Shown here in pieces: positions 1-6,039 of a DNA stretch of 6,702 nucleotides. Both the position numbers and the translations under genes were made by a program. Source of the DNA: an uncultured Ruminococcus sp. (GTDB lineage: Bacteria > Bacillota > Clostridia > Oscillospirales > Acutalibacteraceae). The notes under the pieces were generated by a model that was given only the letters and a program-made list of their open reading frames with translations, was not told the origin of the DNA and ran no database searches. Location of the stretch: NCBI GenBank assembly GCA_902803585.1, contig CADCQO010000090.1, positions 1-6,702 of the forward strand, read 5' to 3'. The first letter of the stretch is position 1. Each line of letters opens with the position of its first letter.

Positions 1-49
1 CATCAATTCCGATGCCGTCATTCAATGGCTCGTTGGTGGTTTCTTCCAT
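1..49 (-). CDS. Possible start of a partial gene running off the left edge
   Basis: An open minus-strand frame starts at an ATG at 47-49 and runs off the window after 16 codons, reading METTNEPLNDGIGID-like (exactly M-E-E-T-T-N-E-P-L-N-D-G-I-G-I-D). A GGGG-containing purine stretch lies about 5 bases upstream and could be its ribosome binding site. An in-frame ATG at 77-79 would add MNWWISVGVE, but its GGGAGG sits only one base before the ATG, which is too close for normal initiation. The same frame stays open, with protein-like composition, for nine codons upstream of that ATG before a TGA, so a degraded or longer gene is possible. The direction matches the hyd genes, but a strong hairpin separates it from hydG. 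I do not recognise the product. Too little is visible to assign a function. Confidence 0.35.
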   Translation of the reverse strand, partial: MEETTNEPLNDGIGID

Positions 50-166
50 CTCAACCCCTACCGAAATCCACCAGTTCATGCCTCCCTGTTCAGGAATTTG
101 TCCGGTTCAGAAATCCGTCCGGCAAACTCCGGTATGCTGTATCGTAAAAAGTGCAGAAGCGTGAAA

Positions 167-204
167 TCCCGCCGGTTCGTCATCGGAATCGGCGGGAATT
201 TTTT
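167..204. terminator. Strong GC-rich hairpin after hydG, probable terminator
   Basis: TCCCGCCG at 167-174 pairs perfectly with CGGCGGGA at 190-197. A G·T pair and TTC/GAA inside it extend the stem to about 12 pairs. It lies 22 bases past the hydG stop, as expected for the end of the hyd operon. The good T-run (199-204, six Ts) is on the plus-strand side. Read in the hydG direction the stem is followed only by TTTCACGC. It is therefore a strong rightward terminator and a weaker one for hydG, possibly bidirectional. Confidence 0.6.
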
Positions 205-218
205 GATGCGGGAACGTA

Positions 219-1673
219 TCAGAAGCGGAAATCTCTTTTTCCGACAGTCTTGATTTCTTCGAGATAGTTCATTGCCTTCTGACGGCGTTTTTCGTCCGGA
301 ACATTCAGAATTTCACGGGCAATCAGCTCTTCACCGATTTTCTTTGTTTCAGGAGAAGCGTAGTCTGTGAGGAACTCCTGTAATGTCATCAGTGCGTTGG
401 GGTGACAGCAGTTCTGAATCTGTCCGACTTTGCACAGTGCCATGAAGCGGTCGCCTGTTCTGCCTTCACGGTAACAAGCCGTACAGAAGGACGGAATGTA
501 GCCCTTTTCCATCAGCCAGCGGACAACTTCGTCCAGAGAACGCTGGTCGGATACGTCAAACTGTTCGGTGTCGTGGGGCCTTTCATCGGACGAGTAGCCC
601 GCATAACCGCCGACAGACGTTCTCGAACCGCCGGAAATCTGGGAAATGCCCAGACCCATCACGTTCGCACGACATTCCTCACTTTCACGGGTGGAAATAA
701 TCATGCCGGTGTAGGGTACAGCGATGCGGATACAGGCGATAATCTTAGCGAAAGTATCGTCATCAATGCCGTTGTCAAATACAGACGGGTCGATATCCGC
801 TGCACGTTTGATTCTCGGTACACTGATAGTGTGAGGGCCGACACCGTGAACGGCTTCGAGATGTTCGGCGTGCATCATCAGACCAGCAAATTCATATTTA
901 TACAGTTCCAGACCAAAGAGAACGCCTAAGCCGACATCATCAATACCGCCCTCCATGGCTCTGTCCATTGCTTCGGTATGATAGGCATAATTGTGCTTGG
1001 GTCCGGCGGGATGGAGCTTTTCATAGCTTTCCTTGTGATAGGTTTCCTGAAACAGGATATAGGTACCGATGCCGGCTTCCTTGAGCTTGCGGTAATTTTC
1101 CACTGTGGTAGCGGCAATATTGACGTTGACACGGCGGATCGCACCGTTTTTGTGCTGTACGCTGTAAATTGTCCTGATACACTCTAAAATATACTCGATG
1201 GGGTTGTTGACGGGGTCTTCACCGCTTTCAATCGCCAGACGCTTGTGTCCCATATCCTGCAGGGCGATAACTTCCTGCTTGACTTCCTCCTGCGTCAGCT
1301 TTTTGCGGGGAATTTCCTTGTTCTGGTAGTGATACGGGCAGTAGACGCACTTGTTCACGCAGTAGTTTGAAAGATACAGCGGTGCAAACATGACAATGCG
1401 GTTTCCATAGAATGCTTCTTTGATCTGACGGGCAAGATTGTACATCTTTTCCGTCATTTCGGGAATGTCGCAGGCGAGCAGGACGCTTGCCTCCCTGTGG
1501 GTCAGTCCGGAACATTCCACGCCTCTGCCGGTCTTGCGGGGAGCGGCTTTTGCGAGAATTTCCTCGATCAGTTCCCTGTCATGCTTATGTTCCTCTGCAT
1601 AAGCCAGTGTTGCGAGGATCTCTTCATGGTTGATGAAGTCCTCCGCCTTGAGTGATTTCACGTCATAACTCAT
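219..1673 (-). CDS. hydG: HydG, [FeFe]-hydrogenase maturation radical SAM tyrosine lyase
   Basis: HydG is a cytoplasmic radical SAM enzyme. It cleaves tyrosine to p-cresol and dehydroglycine and delivers the CO and CN ligands, on an iron-cysteine carrier, for the H-cluster of [FeFe] hydrogenase. The 484-residue length is normal. The radical-SAM cluster motif is C105-x3-C109-x2-C112 (CVNKCVYC). The diagnostic C-terminal second-cluster motif C397-x2-C400-x22-C423 is intact, which separates HydG from ThiH and HydE. Other conserved stretches are ESGEDP at 149-154 and ISGGSRTSVGGY near 346-357. The ATG at 1673 is preceded by AGGAAAGGA (1685-1693) and begins 21 bases after the hydE stop, so it is co-transcribed with hydE. 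Nothing looks broken. Motif evidence for the assignment is very strong; chemistry is from the known family. Confidence 0.97.
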   Translation of the reverse strand: MSYDVKSLKAEDFINHEEILATLAYAEEHKHDRELIEEILAKAAPRKTGRGVECSGLTHREASVLLACDIPEMTEKMYNLARQIKEAFYGNRIVMFAPLYLSNYCVNKCVYCPYHYQNKEIPRKKLTQEEVKQEVIALQDMGHKRLAIESGEDPVNNPIEYILECIRTIYSVQHKNGAIRRVNVNIAATTVENYRKLKEAGIGTYILFQETYHKESYEKLHPAGPKHNYAYHTEAMDRAMEGGIDDVGLGVLFGLELYKYEFAGLMMHAEHLEAVHGVGPHTISVPRIKRAADIDPSVFDNGIDDDTFAKIIACIRIAVPYTGMIISTRESEECRANVMGLGISQISGGSRTSVGGYAGYSSDERPHDTEQFDVSDQRSLDEVVRWLMEKGYIPSFCTACYREGRTGDRFMALCKVGQIQNCCHPNALMTLQEFLTDYASPETKKIGEELIAREILNVPDEKRRQKAMNYLEEIKTVGKRDFRF

Positions 1674-1694
1674 TTTCTTTACTTTCCTTTCCTG

Positions 1695-2735
1695 TCAATC
1701 TTTGGGATAATCGCCCCGTTCAGTAACGATTTCATAGCCGATGGATTTCATGCGCTGTGCAAGGCAGTTTCTGCATTCCGCCGCCTCGTCGCCTGTGCAG
1801 ATTTTATTGTCATACAGCAGATACTTTCTGCGTACTGAAACGGGCGAGAGGTTGGGCATGACGACATTTGCCCCTGCCAGAATACCCAGTTCCCTGCCCT
1901 GCGGGTGAATGGTGCCGAGAGCAGTAGTAGCGGGCAGAAGGACTTTGGGCAGGGTCAGACGCAGTATGCCCAGAAGGAACAGCGTCAGTTCAAGTGTTCC
2001 GTTGGGCTGGTCATGAAAAGGCGTGTCCTGATGCGCGATAAAAGGGCCGATACCGACCATTTCGGGCTGGAGTTCCCTGATGAAAAGCAGGTCGTCCGCC
2101 AGATTGGCGGTTGTCTGGTAAGGAGAACCTACCATAAAGCCGCAGCCTGTCTGAAAACCGATATCTTTCAGACGGCGCAGACAGCGCTTCCTGTTTTCGG
2201 GGGACATACCGGCGGGGTGCAGACGGCGGTAATGCTCATTGTCAGCGGTTTCATGCCGGAGAAGATAGCGGTCTGCACCGGCGCTGAAATATGCCTGATA
2301 CTCGTCACGGCTTTTTTCTCCGACAGACAAGGTCAGGGCGCAGTCGGGGTAAAGCTGTTTGATTCTGCGAATGAGAGAGGTCATTCTGTCAGGCATGAAA
2401 TACGGGTCTTCACCGCCCTGCAGTACAAAGGTGCGGAAACCGAGCGCATAGCCTTGTTCACAGCACGAAAGAATTTCTTCCTCCGTCAGGCGGTAGCGTT
2501 CTGCACGGCGGTTGCTCCGGCGGATACCGCAGTAGTAACAGTCGTTTTTGCAGTAGTTCGTGAATTCGATCAGCCCCCGCACATAGACCTTGTTTCCATA
2601 CCAGCGGTGACGCACCTCCCGCGCTTGTTCAAAAAGGTATTCTGACAGTTCGGGAGAGCGGCTGTCGATGAGGGTGATGTACTCTTGTCTTGAAAGTACC
2701 GTGTTTTGTTTGAGTTTGTCAATCAGTGTTTTCAT
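1695..2735 (-). CDS. hydE: HydE, [FeFe]-hydrogenase maturation radical SAM enzyme
   Basis: HydE is the second radical SAM maturase. It acts on the HydG-made Fe(CO)2CN-cysteine complex on the way to the dithiomethylamine-bridged 2Fe subcluster, later loaded by HydF. The 346-residue length is typical. The cluster motif is C62-x3-C66-x2-C69 (CKNDCYYC), followed by the HydE-like GIRRSN stretch and the LQGGEDP motif at about 105-111. A C313-x7-C321-x2-C324 set at the C terminus matches the optional second cluster site known from Thermotoga maritima HydE, which many homologues lack. The ATG at 2735 starts 5 bases after the stop of the upstream TM1266-like gene with no clear Shine-Dalgarno of its own, which suggests translational coupling. 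hydG follows 21 bases downstream. BioB was considered; the gene context and C-terminal cysteines favour HydE. Confidence 0.96.
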   Translation of the reverse strand: MKTLIDKLKQNTVLSRQEYITLIDSRSPELSEYLFEQAREVRHRWYGNKVYVRGLIEFTNYCKNDCYYCGIRRSNRRAERYRLTEEEILSCCEQGYALGFRTFVLQGGEDPYFMPDRMTSLIRRIKQLYPDCALTLSVGEKSRDEYQAYFSAGADRYLLRHETADNEHYRRLHPAGMSPENRKRCLRRLKDIGFQTGCGFMVGSPYQTTANLADDLLFIRELQPEMVGIGPFIAHQDTPFHDQPNGTLELTLFLLGILRLTLPKVLLPATTALGTIHPQGRELGILAGANVVMPNLSPVSVRRKYLLYDNKICTGDEAAECRNCLAQRMKSIGYEIVTERGDYPKD

Positions 2736-2740
2736 ACAGT

Positions 2741-2986
2741 TCAGTTTCTGGAACAGACAACTTTGGAGCTGATGCCGTCAAGCTGACCGATTTTTCCCGA
2801 CAGCGTGTTGATAATATCCATCGGTGCATCGAGCGCAATACTGATAACATTGACGTTCTTTTTGGGATAGGGAATACCCATTCTGCCGATAATGTAACTG
2901 CCGTATTCGTGGAGCAGGGCGTTCAGCTTGTCGGTGGAATCCACGTTTTCCACGATAATGCCGATGATTGATACTCTTTCTTCCAT
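2741..2986 (-). CDS. TM1266-family putative iron-only hydrogenase system regulator
   Basis: This 81-residue protein begins MEERVSIIGIIVEN and contains the conserved block YGSYIIGRMGIPYP at about 28-41, then VISIALDAP and a GKIGQLDG segment. I recognise this pattern as the small ferredoxin-like/ACT-like TM1266 family, named as putative regulators of the iron-only hydrogenase system because they occur beside hydE, hydF and hydG. No DNA-binding helix is evident and the biochemical role is unsettled. The start is set at 2986 rather than the longer in-frame ATG at 3028, because AAAGGAGG (2997-3004) lies 10 bases upstream of 2986 and the longer frame would run through the terminator-like hairpin. 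It is the first gene of the hyd cluster, 5 bases before hydE. Confidence 0.88.
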   Translation of the reverse strand: MEERVSIIGIIVENVDSTDKLNALLHEYGSYIIGRMGIPYPKKNVNVISIALDAPMDIINTLSGKIGQLDGISSKVVCSRN

Positions 2987-2996
2987 AACAAAAAAG

Positions 2997-3004
2997 CCTC
3001 CTTT
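2997..3004 (-). promoter_or_regulatory. Ribosome binding site of the TM1266-like gene
   Basis: The minus strand reads AAAGGAGG, nearly a perfect Shine-Dalgarno, with 10 bases to the ATG at 2986. It decides the start of the TM1266-like gene against the longer frame. It lies only seven bases beyond the T-tract of the upstream hairpin. Confidence 0.85.
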
Positions 3005-3010
3005 GAAATT

Positions 3011-3044
3011 AACAAAAAGCACACCCACGAAAAAAGGGTGTGCT
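3011..3044 (-). terminator. Intrinsic terminator or attenuator just before the hyd cluster
   Basis: AGCACACCC (3018-3026) and GGGTGTGCT (3036-3044) form a perfect 9-bp stem with a 9-base loop. On the minus strand the stem is followed at once by TTTTTGTT, the form of a Rho-independent terminator. It lies about 130 bases past the glgA stop and ends only seven bases before the AAAGGAGG of the TM1266-like gene. There is no room for a promoter between, so any transcript reaching the hyd genes must start upstream of this hairpin or within its 5' arm. It could be the glgA terminator with some read-through, or a regulated attenuator in the hyd leader. Confidence 0.75.
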
Positions 3045-3114
3045 TCGGTAAGTCATTTTATGCAACAAACTTTCTTCACCCTTTCACCTCAGGACAACAC
3101 AGCCCTTTGGTGTC
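3032..3114 (-). promoter_or_regulatory. Hairpin-rich leader of the hyd cluster with a possible antiterminator pairing
   Basis: On the minus strand, GAAAGGGTG (3077-3085) can pair over nine bases, one of them G·U, with CACCCTTTT (3032-3040). That segment covers part of the 5' arm and the loop of the terminator-like hairpin. Forming this helix would prevent the terminator. Further upstream, GACAC (3110-3114) can pair with GTGTT (3096-3100) in a small hairpin. The arrangement resembles an attenuated leader, but I match it to no known riboswitch class and see no regulatory peptide. A weak -10-like TAAAAT (3055-3060) has no partner -35, so the promoter of the hyd cluster is not identified. Pairing of short purine-rich stretches can occur by chance. 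Confidence 0.3.
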
Positions 3115-3122
3115 AGAAATGA

Positions 3123-3155
3123 GCGGTCAGCAGATGAACTGCCGCTTTTTATTTT
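3123..3155 (+). terminator. Plus-strand terminator-like hairpin between glgA and the hyd leader
   Basis: GCGG-T-CAG (3123-3130) pairs with CTGCCGC (3139-3145), leaving one bulged T and an 8-base loop. On the plus strand it is followed by TTTTTATTTT (3146-3155). The strong T-run points away from glgA's direction, and in the glgA direction the tail is only TCATTTCTG. It may contribute to the end of glgA mRNA, or stop rightward antisense transcription before it enters glgA. No convincing plus-strand gene precedes it. Confidence 0.45.
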
Positions 3156-3172
3156 CAGTTTTCCGCCGGTTA

Positions 3173-4627
3173 TCACCACCATGACATGATCCAGCGGTAG
3201 AGATCCTCATAGCGTTTAGCGGAATTTGCCCATGAAAAGTCCATACGCATACCGCGTACAGCGATTTCGTTCCAGCGGTCACGCTGGGTGAAATAGATGG
3301 TCTTTGCATAGTTGATGGTATTGAGCATTTCTCCTGCATCGTAGTTGGAGAAGGAGAAGCCTGTACCGCTGTTGTCGTACCAGTTGTAAGGCTGTACGGT
3401 ATCTTTCAGACCGCCTGTTTCACGGACAATCGGTACAGTACCGTAACGCAGGGCAATCAGCTGTGTCAGACCGCACGGCTCGAAGCGTGACGGCATGAGC
3501 ATAGCATCAGCCGCCGCATACAGCTTATGTGCGCGGTTATCGGAATAGTAGATATTAGCAGAAACTCTTTCGGGATACTTCCACTGATAGTGGCGGAACA
3601 GATCCTCATATTTCGGGTCGCCTGTGCCGAGTACGACAAACTGTGTATGTTCGTCCGTGATATTCTCGATGACATCATTGACGAGATCGAGACCCTTCTG
3701 GTCAGTCAGACGGGAGATAATGCCGATCATGAACTTGTTGTCGTCCTCCGGCAGTCCGAGTTCGTGCTGTAATCCGCGCTTGTTGTAGACCTTCTGGTAG
3801 AAAGTCTTTGTCGTGTAATTGTGATAGATCTGGATATCCATACCAGGTGCATAAACCTCGTAGTCGATACCGTTGACGATACCGCAGAGATTGGGGTTCT
3901 TGTGGCGCATCAGACCATCAAGACCCTCACCGTAGTAGGGCATCTGGATTTCGTTGGCGTAAGTATCACTAACGGTTGTCACATAGTCGGAGAAAACGAT
4001 ACCGCCCTTGAGCATATTGGCATCTTTCTTGAATTCCATGTTGTCCGTAGAGAAAACATATTCAGGGAAGCCAGTAAAGCGGCGCATTGTTTCAATATCC
4101 CAGATACCCTGAAATTTCAGGTTGTGGATTGTGAGCATGGACTTGATGCCCCAATAAAAGCTGTTATCTCTGAAAAGCGTTCTGAGGAACACGGGGGTGA
4201 GCGCTGCCTGCCAGTCGTGACAGTGAATCAGGTCAGGCTTGAAGCCGATGGCGGGAAGAATCGCCAGTGCCGCCTTGCTGAAGAAGGTGAAGCGTTCGAT
4301 GTCCCATTTCAGGTTGTTGGTGTAGGGAGTATCACCGCCGAAATATGCCTCGTTATCAATGAAATAGTAGTGGATACCCTCATGAATATATTCCATGATG
4401 CCGACATACTTATGATCGGGGAAGTGTCCCAGATCCATGTAGAAGCTGGTGACATAGTTGAAGTGCTGACGGTACTCCCAAGGAATGCACATATACTTCG
4501 GAATGACGACACGCACATCAAACTCTTTATTATCCAGCATTTTCGGGAGCGCACCGACAACGTCCGCCAATCCGCCTGTTTTGATAAACGGATAGCATTC
4601 AGAAGCCACAAATAAAATGTTTCTCAT
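3173..4627 (-). CDS. glgA: GlgA, glycogen (starch) synthase, ADP-glucose dependent
   Basis: GlgA adds glucose from ADP-glucose to the non-reducing end of alpha-1,4-glucan during glycogen synthesis in the cytoplasm. It belongs to glycosyltransferase family 5 with a GT-B fold. From the start chosen here it has 484 residues, close to the 477 of E. coli GlgA. The N-terminal ADP-glucose-binding signature KTGGLADVVGALPK begins at residue 16. HCHDWQ follows at about 135-140. The C-terminal domain has SRLTDQKG with Arg306 and Lys311, and the SRFEPCGLTQ signature with Glu383 and Cys385. The start at 4627 gives the usual MRNILFVASE beginning and has GGAG (4638-4641) 10 bases upstream. A longer in-frame ATG at 4678 would be only a few bases from the predicted transcription start and has no ribosome binding site. 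It has its own promoter. No glgC, glgD or glgB is in this window. Confidence 0.96.
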   Translation of the reverse strand: MRNILFVASECYPFIKTGGLADVVGALPKMLDNKEFDVRVVIPKYMCIPWEYRQHFNYVTSFYMDLGHFPDHKYVGIMEYIHEGIHYYFIDNEAYFGGDTPYTNNLKWDIERFTFFSKAALAILPAIGFKPDLIHCHDWQAALTPVFLRTLFRDNSFYWGIKSMLTIHNLKFQGIWDIETMRRFTGFPEYVFSTDNMEFKKDANMLKGGIVFSDYVTTVSDTYANEIQMPYYGEGLDGLMRHKNPNLCGIVNGIDYEVYAPGMDIQIYHNYTTKTFYQKVYNKRGLQHELGLPEDDNKFMIGIISRLTDQKGLDLVNDVIENITDEHTQFVVLGTGDPKYEDLFRHYQWKYPERVSANIYYSDNRAHKLYAAADAMLMPSRFEPCGLTQLIALRYGTVPIVRETGGLKDTVQPYNWYDNSGTGFSFSNYDAGEMLNTINYAKTIYFTQRDRWNEIAVRGMRMDFSWANSAKRYEDLYRWIMSWW

Positions 4628-4637
4628 AATATCATTT

Positions 4638-4641
4638 CTCC
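4638..4641 (-). promoter_or_regulatory. Ribosome binding site of glgA
   Basis: GGAG within CGGAGAAATG on the minus strand lies 10 bases before the ATG at 4627. It supports this start over the upstream in-frame ATGs at 4678, 4672 and 4657. Confidence 0.7.
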
Positions 4642-4690
4642 GTTCTTTTAGTTTCATGTCTTTATGACACATATACAACTAACCAATTTT

Positions 4691-4719
4691 ATTATAGTAT
4701 AATCCCCCGAAAAATTCAA
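4691..4719 (-). promoter_or_regulatory. SigA-type promoter of glgA
   Basis: The minus strand has TTGAAT (4714-4719) as -35, a 17-base spacer and a perfect TATAAT (4691-4696) as -10, in an AT-rich stretch. The predicted start of transcription is near 4684, giving a leader of about 55 bases to the glgA ATG at 4627. Confidence 0.8.
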
Positions 4720-4812
4720 TACATATTTTCAGATTTTGGTATTTTTTTCTAAACGGTATCCACGAGTCCGGAGAAAAAATTCAGCCGTTCCGCAAAAATG
4801 AGAAACAGACGG

Positions 4813-4830
4813 GACAAAGCCGAAGCTGTC
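4813..4830 (-). terminator. Weak hairpin after the zinc-finger gene
   Basis: Eight bases past the stop of the 4839-5810 gene, the minus strand reads GACAGC-TTCG-GC-TT-TGTC: a six-pair stem with a TT bulge capped by a C(UUCG)G-type stable tetraloop. The following sequence is T-rich but broken, with TTTTT only about 20 bases later. It is a possible terminator separating this gene from glgA, which has its own promoter. Confidence 0.35.
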
Positions 4831-4838
4831 TTTTGCTG

Positions 4839-5810
4839 TCAGGGCAGTATTGCCGAAACGGTATTGAGAAGCTGTTCCTGCGGATATTCCAGCACCGCCG
4901 TTTTCGCATTTTGCGCCTGTTTGTATTCCTTGCCCTCCAGAAAATGCGGAAAGACAAACGACATCAGCAAATACGCCGTCAGCGCCAGTACAATCAGGAC
5001 AGCCGCAATGATGCAGATTGTCCGGCGGGTCAGTCTGCGCTTTTCGTGTTTGAGTTCCTGCTGACGGATTTCCCGCCGCTGTTCAAATTCCGCCTTTTGC
5101 AGGTCATTGTTTTGCTGTGCGGAATACATCGCGACCTGTTCCCTGACTTTTCGGGCGGCTTCTTCCTCACGGGCTTCTTTTTCCTTCAGCAGTGTCAGGT
5201 TGGTGCTTTTTTCCAGCCATGCGCGGTTGACCCTGCACTGGGAGCATTTTTCCTCATCGCTCCAGTTGAATGCACCGCAGGCACACAGCCAGTGGTCTTC
5301 TGCGAAAACCGGCTGAAGTACCAGATTCATGCCGTTGATACCGCTTCGGGTACAAATATCGAGAAACTGCTTGTTGTAGTGTCCCTGCACGGAATAGATA
5401 TTGTCCTGTTCGAGTGTCGTGTCAAAGCGTTTTTCGCCGGTATTCGTCCATGATGAGCCGTCCTCAAAGACCGTTTTCTGAATGATAAACTCAACATTGC
5501 GGACAGAAATGTCAGGTATTTCGATTCTGCGGTGATAGCCGAATACAGCGTTTCTTTCAGCAGAAACATCTGAAAAGCACAGTCCGGTCAGGCGGTTCAG
5601 CGGTTTTCGGAATTCATCGTAGCAAATGACATCGAAAGTAACGCTCTGCAGTTTCTGTGGACGAAGATTCTGAAATTTGACGCAGGCGAACATATCACCG
5701 GTCTGAACGTCGAGTGCGAGCTGTACCGCACATACGGCGAGCGGGGAACCTTCAAACCACATTGTATCGTTCTGTGTTTCAATGGGTTTTGTATGATTTT
5801 CTTCCATCAT
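4839..5810 (-). CDS. Unknown membrane protein with a RanBP2-type zinc finger and coiled coil
   Basis: I do not recognise this 323-residue protein. Residues 1-170 form a soluble region with alternating hydrophobic strands, possibly a beta-sandwich. Residues 174-192 read W-x-C-x-C-x3-N-x6-C-x2-C (Trp174, Cys176, Cys178, Asn182, Cys189, Cys192), a RanBP2-like zinc finger. Residues about 197-262 are rich in Glu, Lys, Arg and Gln and look like a charged helix or coiled coil. KHEKRRLTRR then precedes one hydrophobic membrane segment at about 264-288, followed by a 35-residue tail. By the positive-inside rule the large N-terminal part should be cytoplasmic and the tail outside. The start at 5810 is preceded by GAGGTGA (5817-5823); the adjacent ATG at 5807 is also possible. 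A near-consensus promoter lies upstream. It is probably transcribed alone. The tail includes an EGKEYKQAQNAK stretch that in other clostridial proteins introduces longer repeats, so C-terminal shortening is possible. Confidence 0.85.
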   Translation of the reverse strand: MMEENHTKPIETQNDTMWFEGSPLAVCAVQLALDVQTGDMFACVKFQNLRPQKLQSVTFDVICYDEFRKPLNRLTGLCFSDVSAERNAVFGYHRRIEIPDISVRNVEFIIQKTVFEDGSSWTNTGEKRFDTTLEQDNIYSVQGHYNKQFLDICTRSGINGMNLVLQPVFAEDHWLCACGAFNWSDEEKCSQCRVNRAWLEKSTNLTLLKEKEAREEEAARKVREQVAMYSAQQNNDLQKAEFEQRREIRQQELKHEKRRLTRRTICIIAAVLIVLALTAYLLMSFVFPHFLEGKEYKQAQNAKTAVLEYPQEQLLNTVSAILP

Positions 5811-5860
5811 TTTTCATCACCTCACCATCAATTTTAGGAGTTCAAGCTGTGGCTATCATT

Positions 5861-5889
5861 ATTGTAATGCGTTTGCTGTCCTATGTCAA
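5861..5889 (-). promoter_or_regulatory. Near-consensus SigA-type promoter of the zinc-finger gene
   Basis: The minus strand has a perfect TTGACA (5884-5889), a 17-base spacer and TACAAT (5861-5866). The transcription start should fall near 5854, leaving about 44 bases to the ATG at 5810. By sequence this is the strongest promoter in the window. Confidence 0.85.
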
Positions 5890-5976
5890 GCACATCAGAA
5901 CCGGAACGCTGAAACGCAGAATTCTGAAAAAAATATGCTGTAACCTTGCCGGAATGATAATTATTGGCAGATAAGG

Positions 5977-6005
5977 TTGTATTTTGGGTGAGATTGTGAT
6001 AGGAT
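5977..6005 (+). promoter_or_regulatory. Weak candidate promoter for the small-protein/ArsR unit
   Basis: TTGTAT (5977-5982), a 17-base spacer and TAGGAT (6000-6005) would start transcription near 6012, about 28 bases before the ATG at 6040. Both boxes match consensus poorly. The alternative TTGTGA (5994-5999) with TATCAT (6017-6022) matches slightly better but would start the RNA inside the ribosome binding site. Some promoter is needed here because the upstream gene is divergent. Confidence 0.3.
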
Positions 6006-6012
6006 AGAAAGT

Positions 6013-6022
6013 ATGATATCAT
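6013..6022. promoter_or_regulatory. 10-bp palindrome, candidate operator
   Basis: ATGATATCAT is a perfect palindrome ending one base before the AAAGGAG ribosome binding site (6024-6030) of the small membrane protein. Autoregulation by the ArsR-type protein would place an operator about here. It is shorter than the usual 12-2-12 ArsR/SmtB operator, so this is tentative. Confidence 0.3.
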
Positions 6023-6039
6023 CAAAGGAGATGCTGGAC

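Noticed and set aside
402..929. Plus-strand open frame of 175 codons
   Set aside because: It lies entirely antisense to hydG, whose motifs and full length are clear; no ribosome binding site or family resemblance.
1905..2645. Plus-strand open frame of 246 codons
   Set aside because: It is antisense to hydE and has no recognisable domain; long shadows are common opposite this codon usage.
219..2735. HydE or HydG being BioB, ThiH or a pyrrolysine-type enzyme
   Set aside because: The C-x2-C-x22-C motif of HydG, the C313-x7-C321-x2-C324 set of HydE and the adjacent TM1266-like gene identify the [FeFe]-hydrogenase maturases.
2987..3028. Longer start of the TM1266-like protein adding 14 residues
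   Set aside because: The added segment contains the ribosome binding site and the terminator T-tract and does not resemble the family.
3045..3172. Known riboswitch (TPP, SAM, preQ1, THF) in the hyd leader
   Set aside because: I compared the conserved cores from memory and none fits; only generic hairpins remain.
3821..4615. Plus-strand open frame of 264 codons
   Set aside because: It is antisense to glgA, which is intact with all its signatures and its own promoter.
4628..4678. Longer GlgA start adding 17 residues
   Set aside because: The extra ATG is only about six bases into the predicted transcript, lacks a ribosome binding site, and GlgA proteins normally begin at the MxxILFVASE segment.
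4833..5453. Plus-strand open frame of 206 codons opposite the zinc-finger gene
   Set aside because: The minus-strand gene has a strong promoter, a ribosome binding site and a coherent zinc-finger plus membrane layout; the plus frame has none of these.
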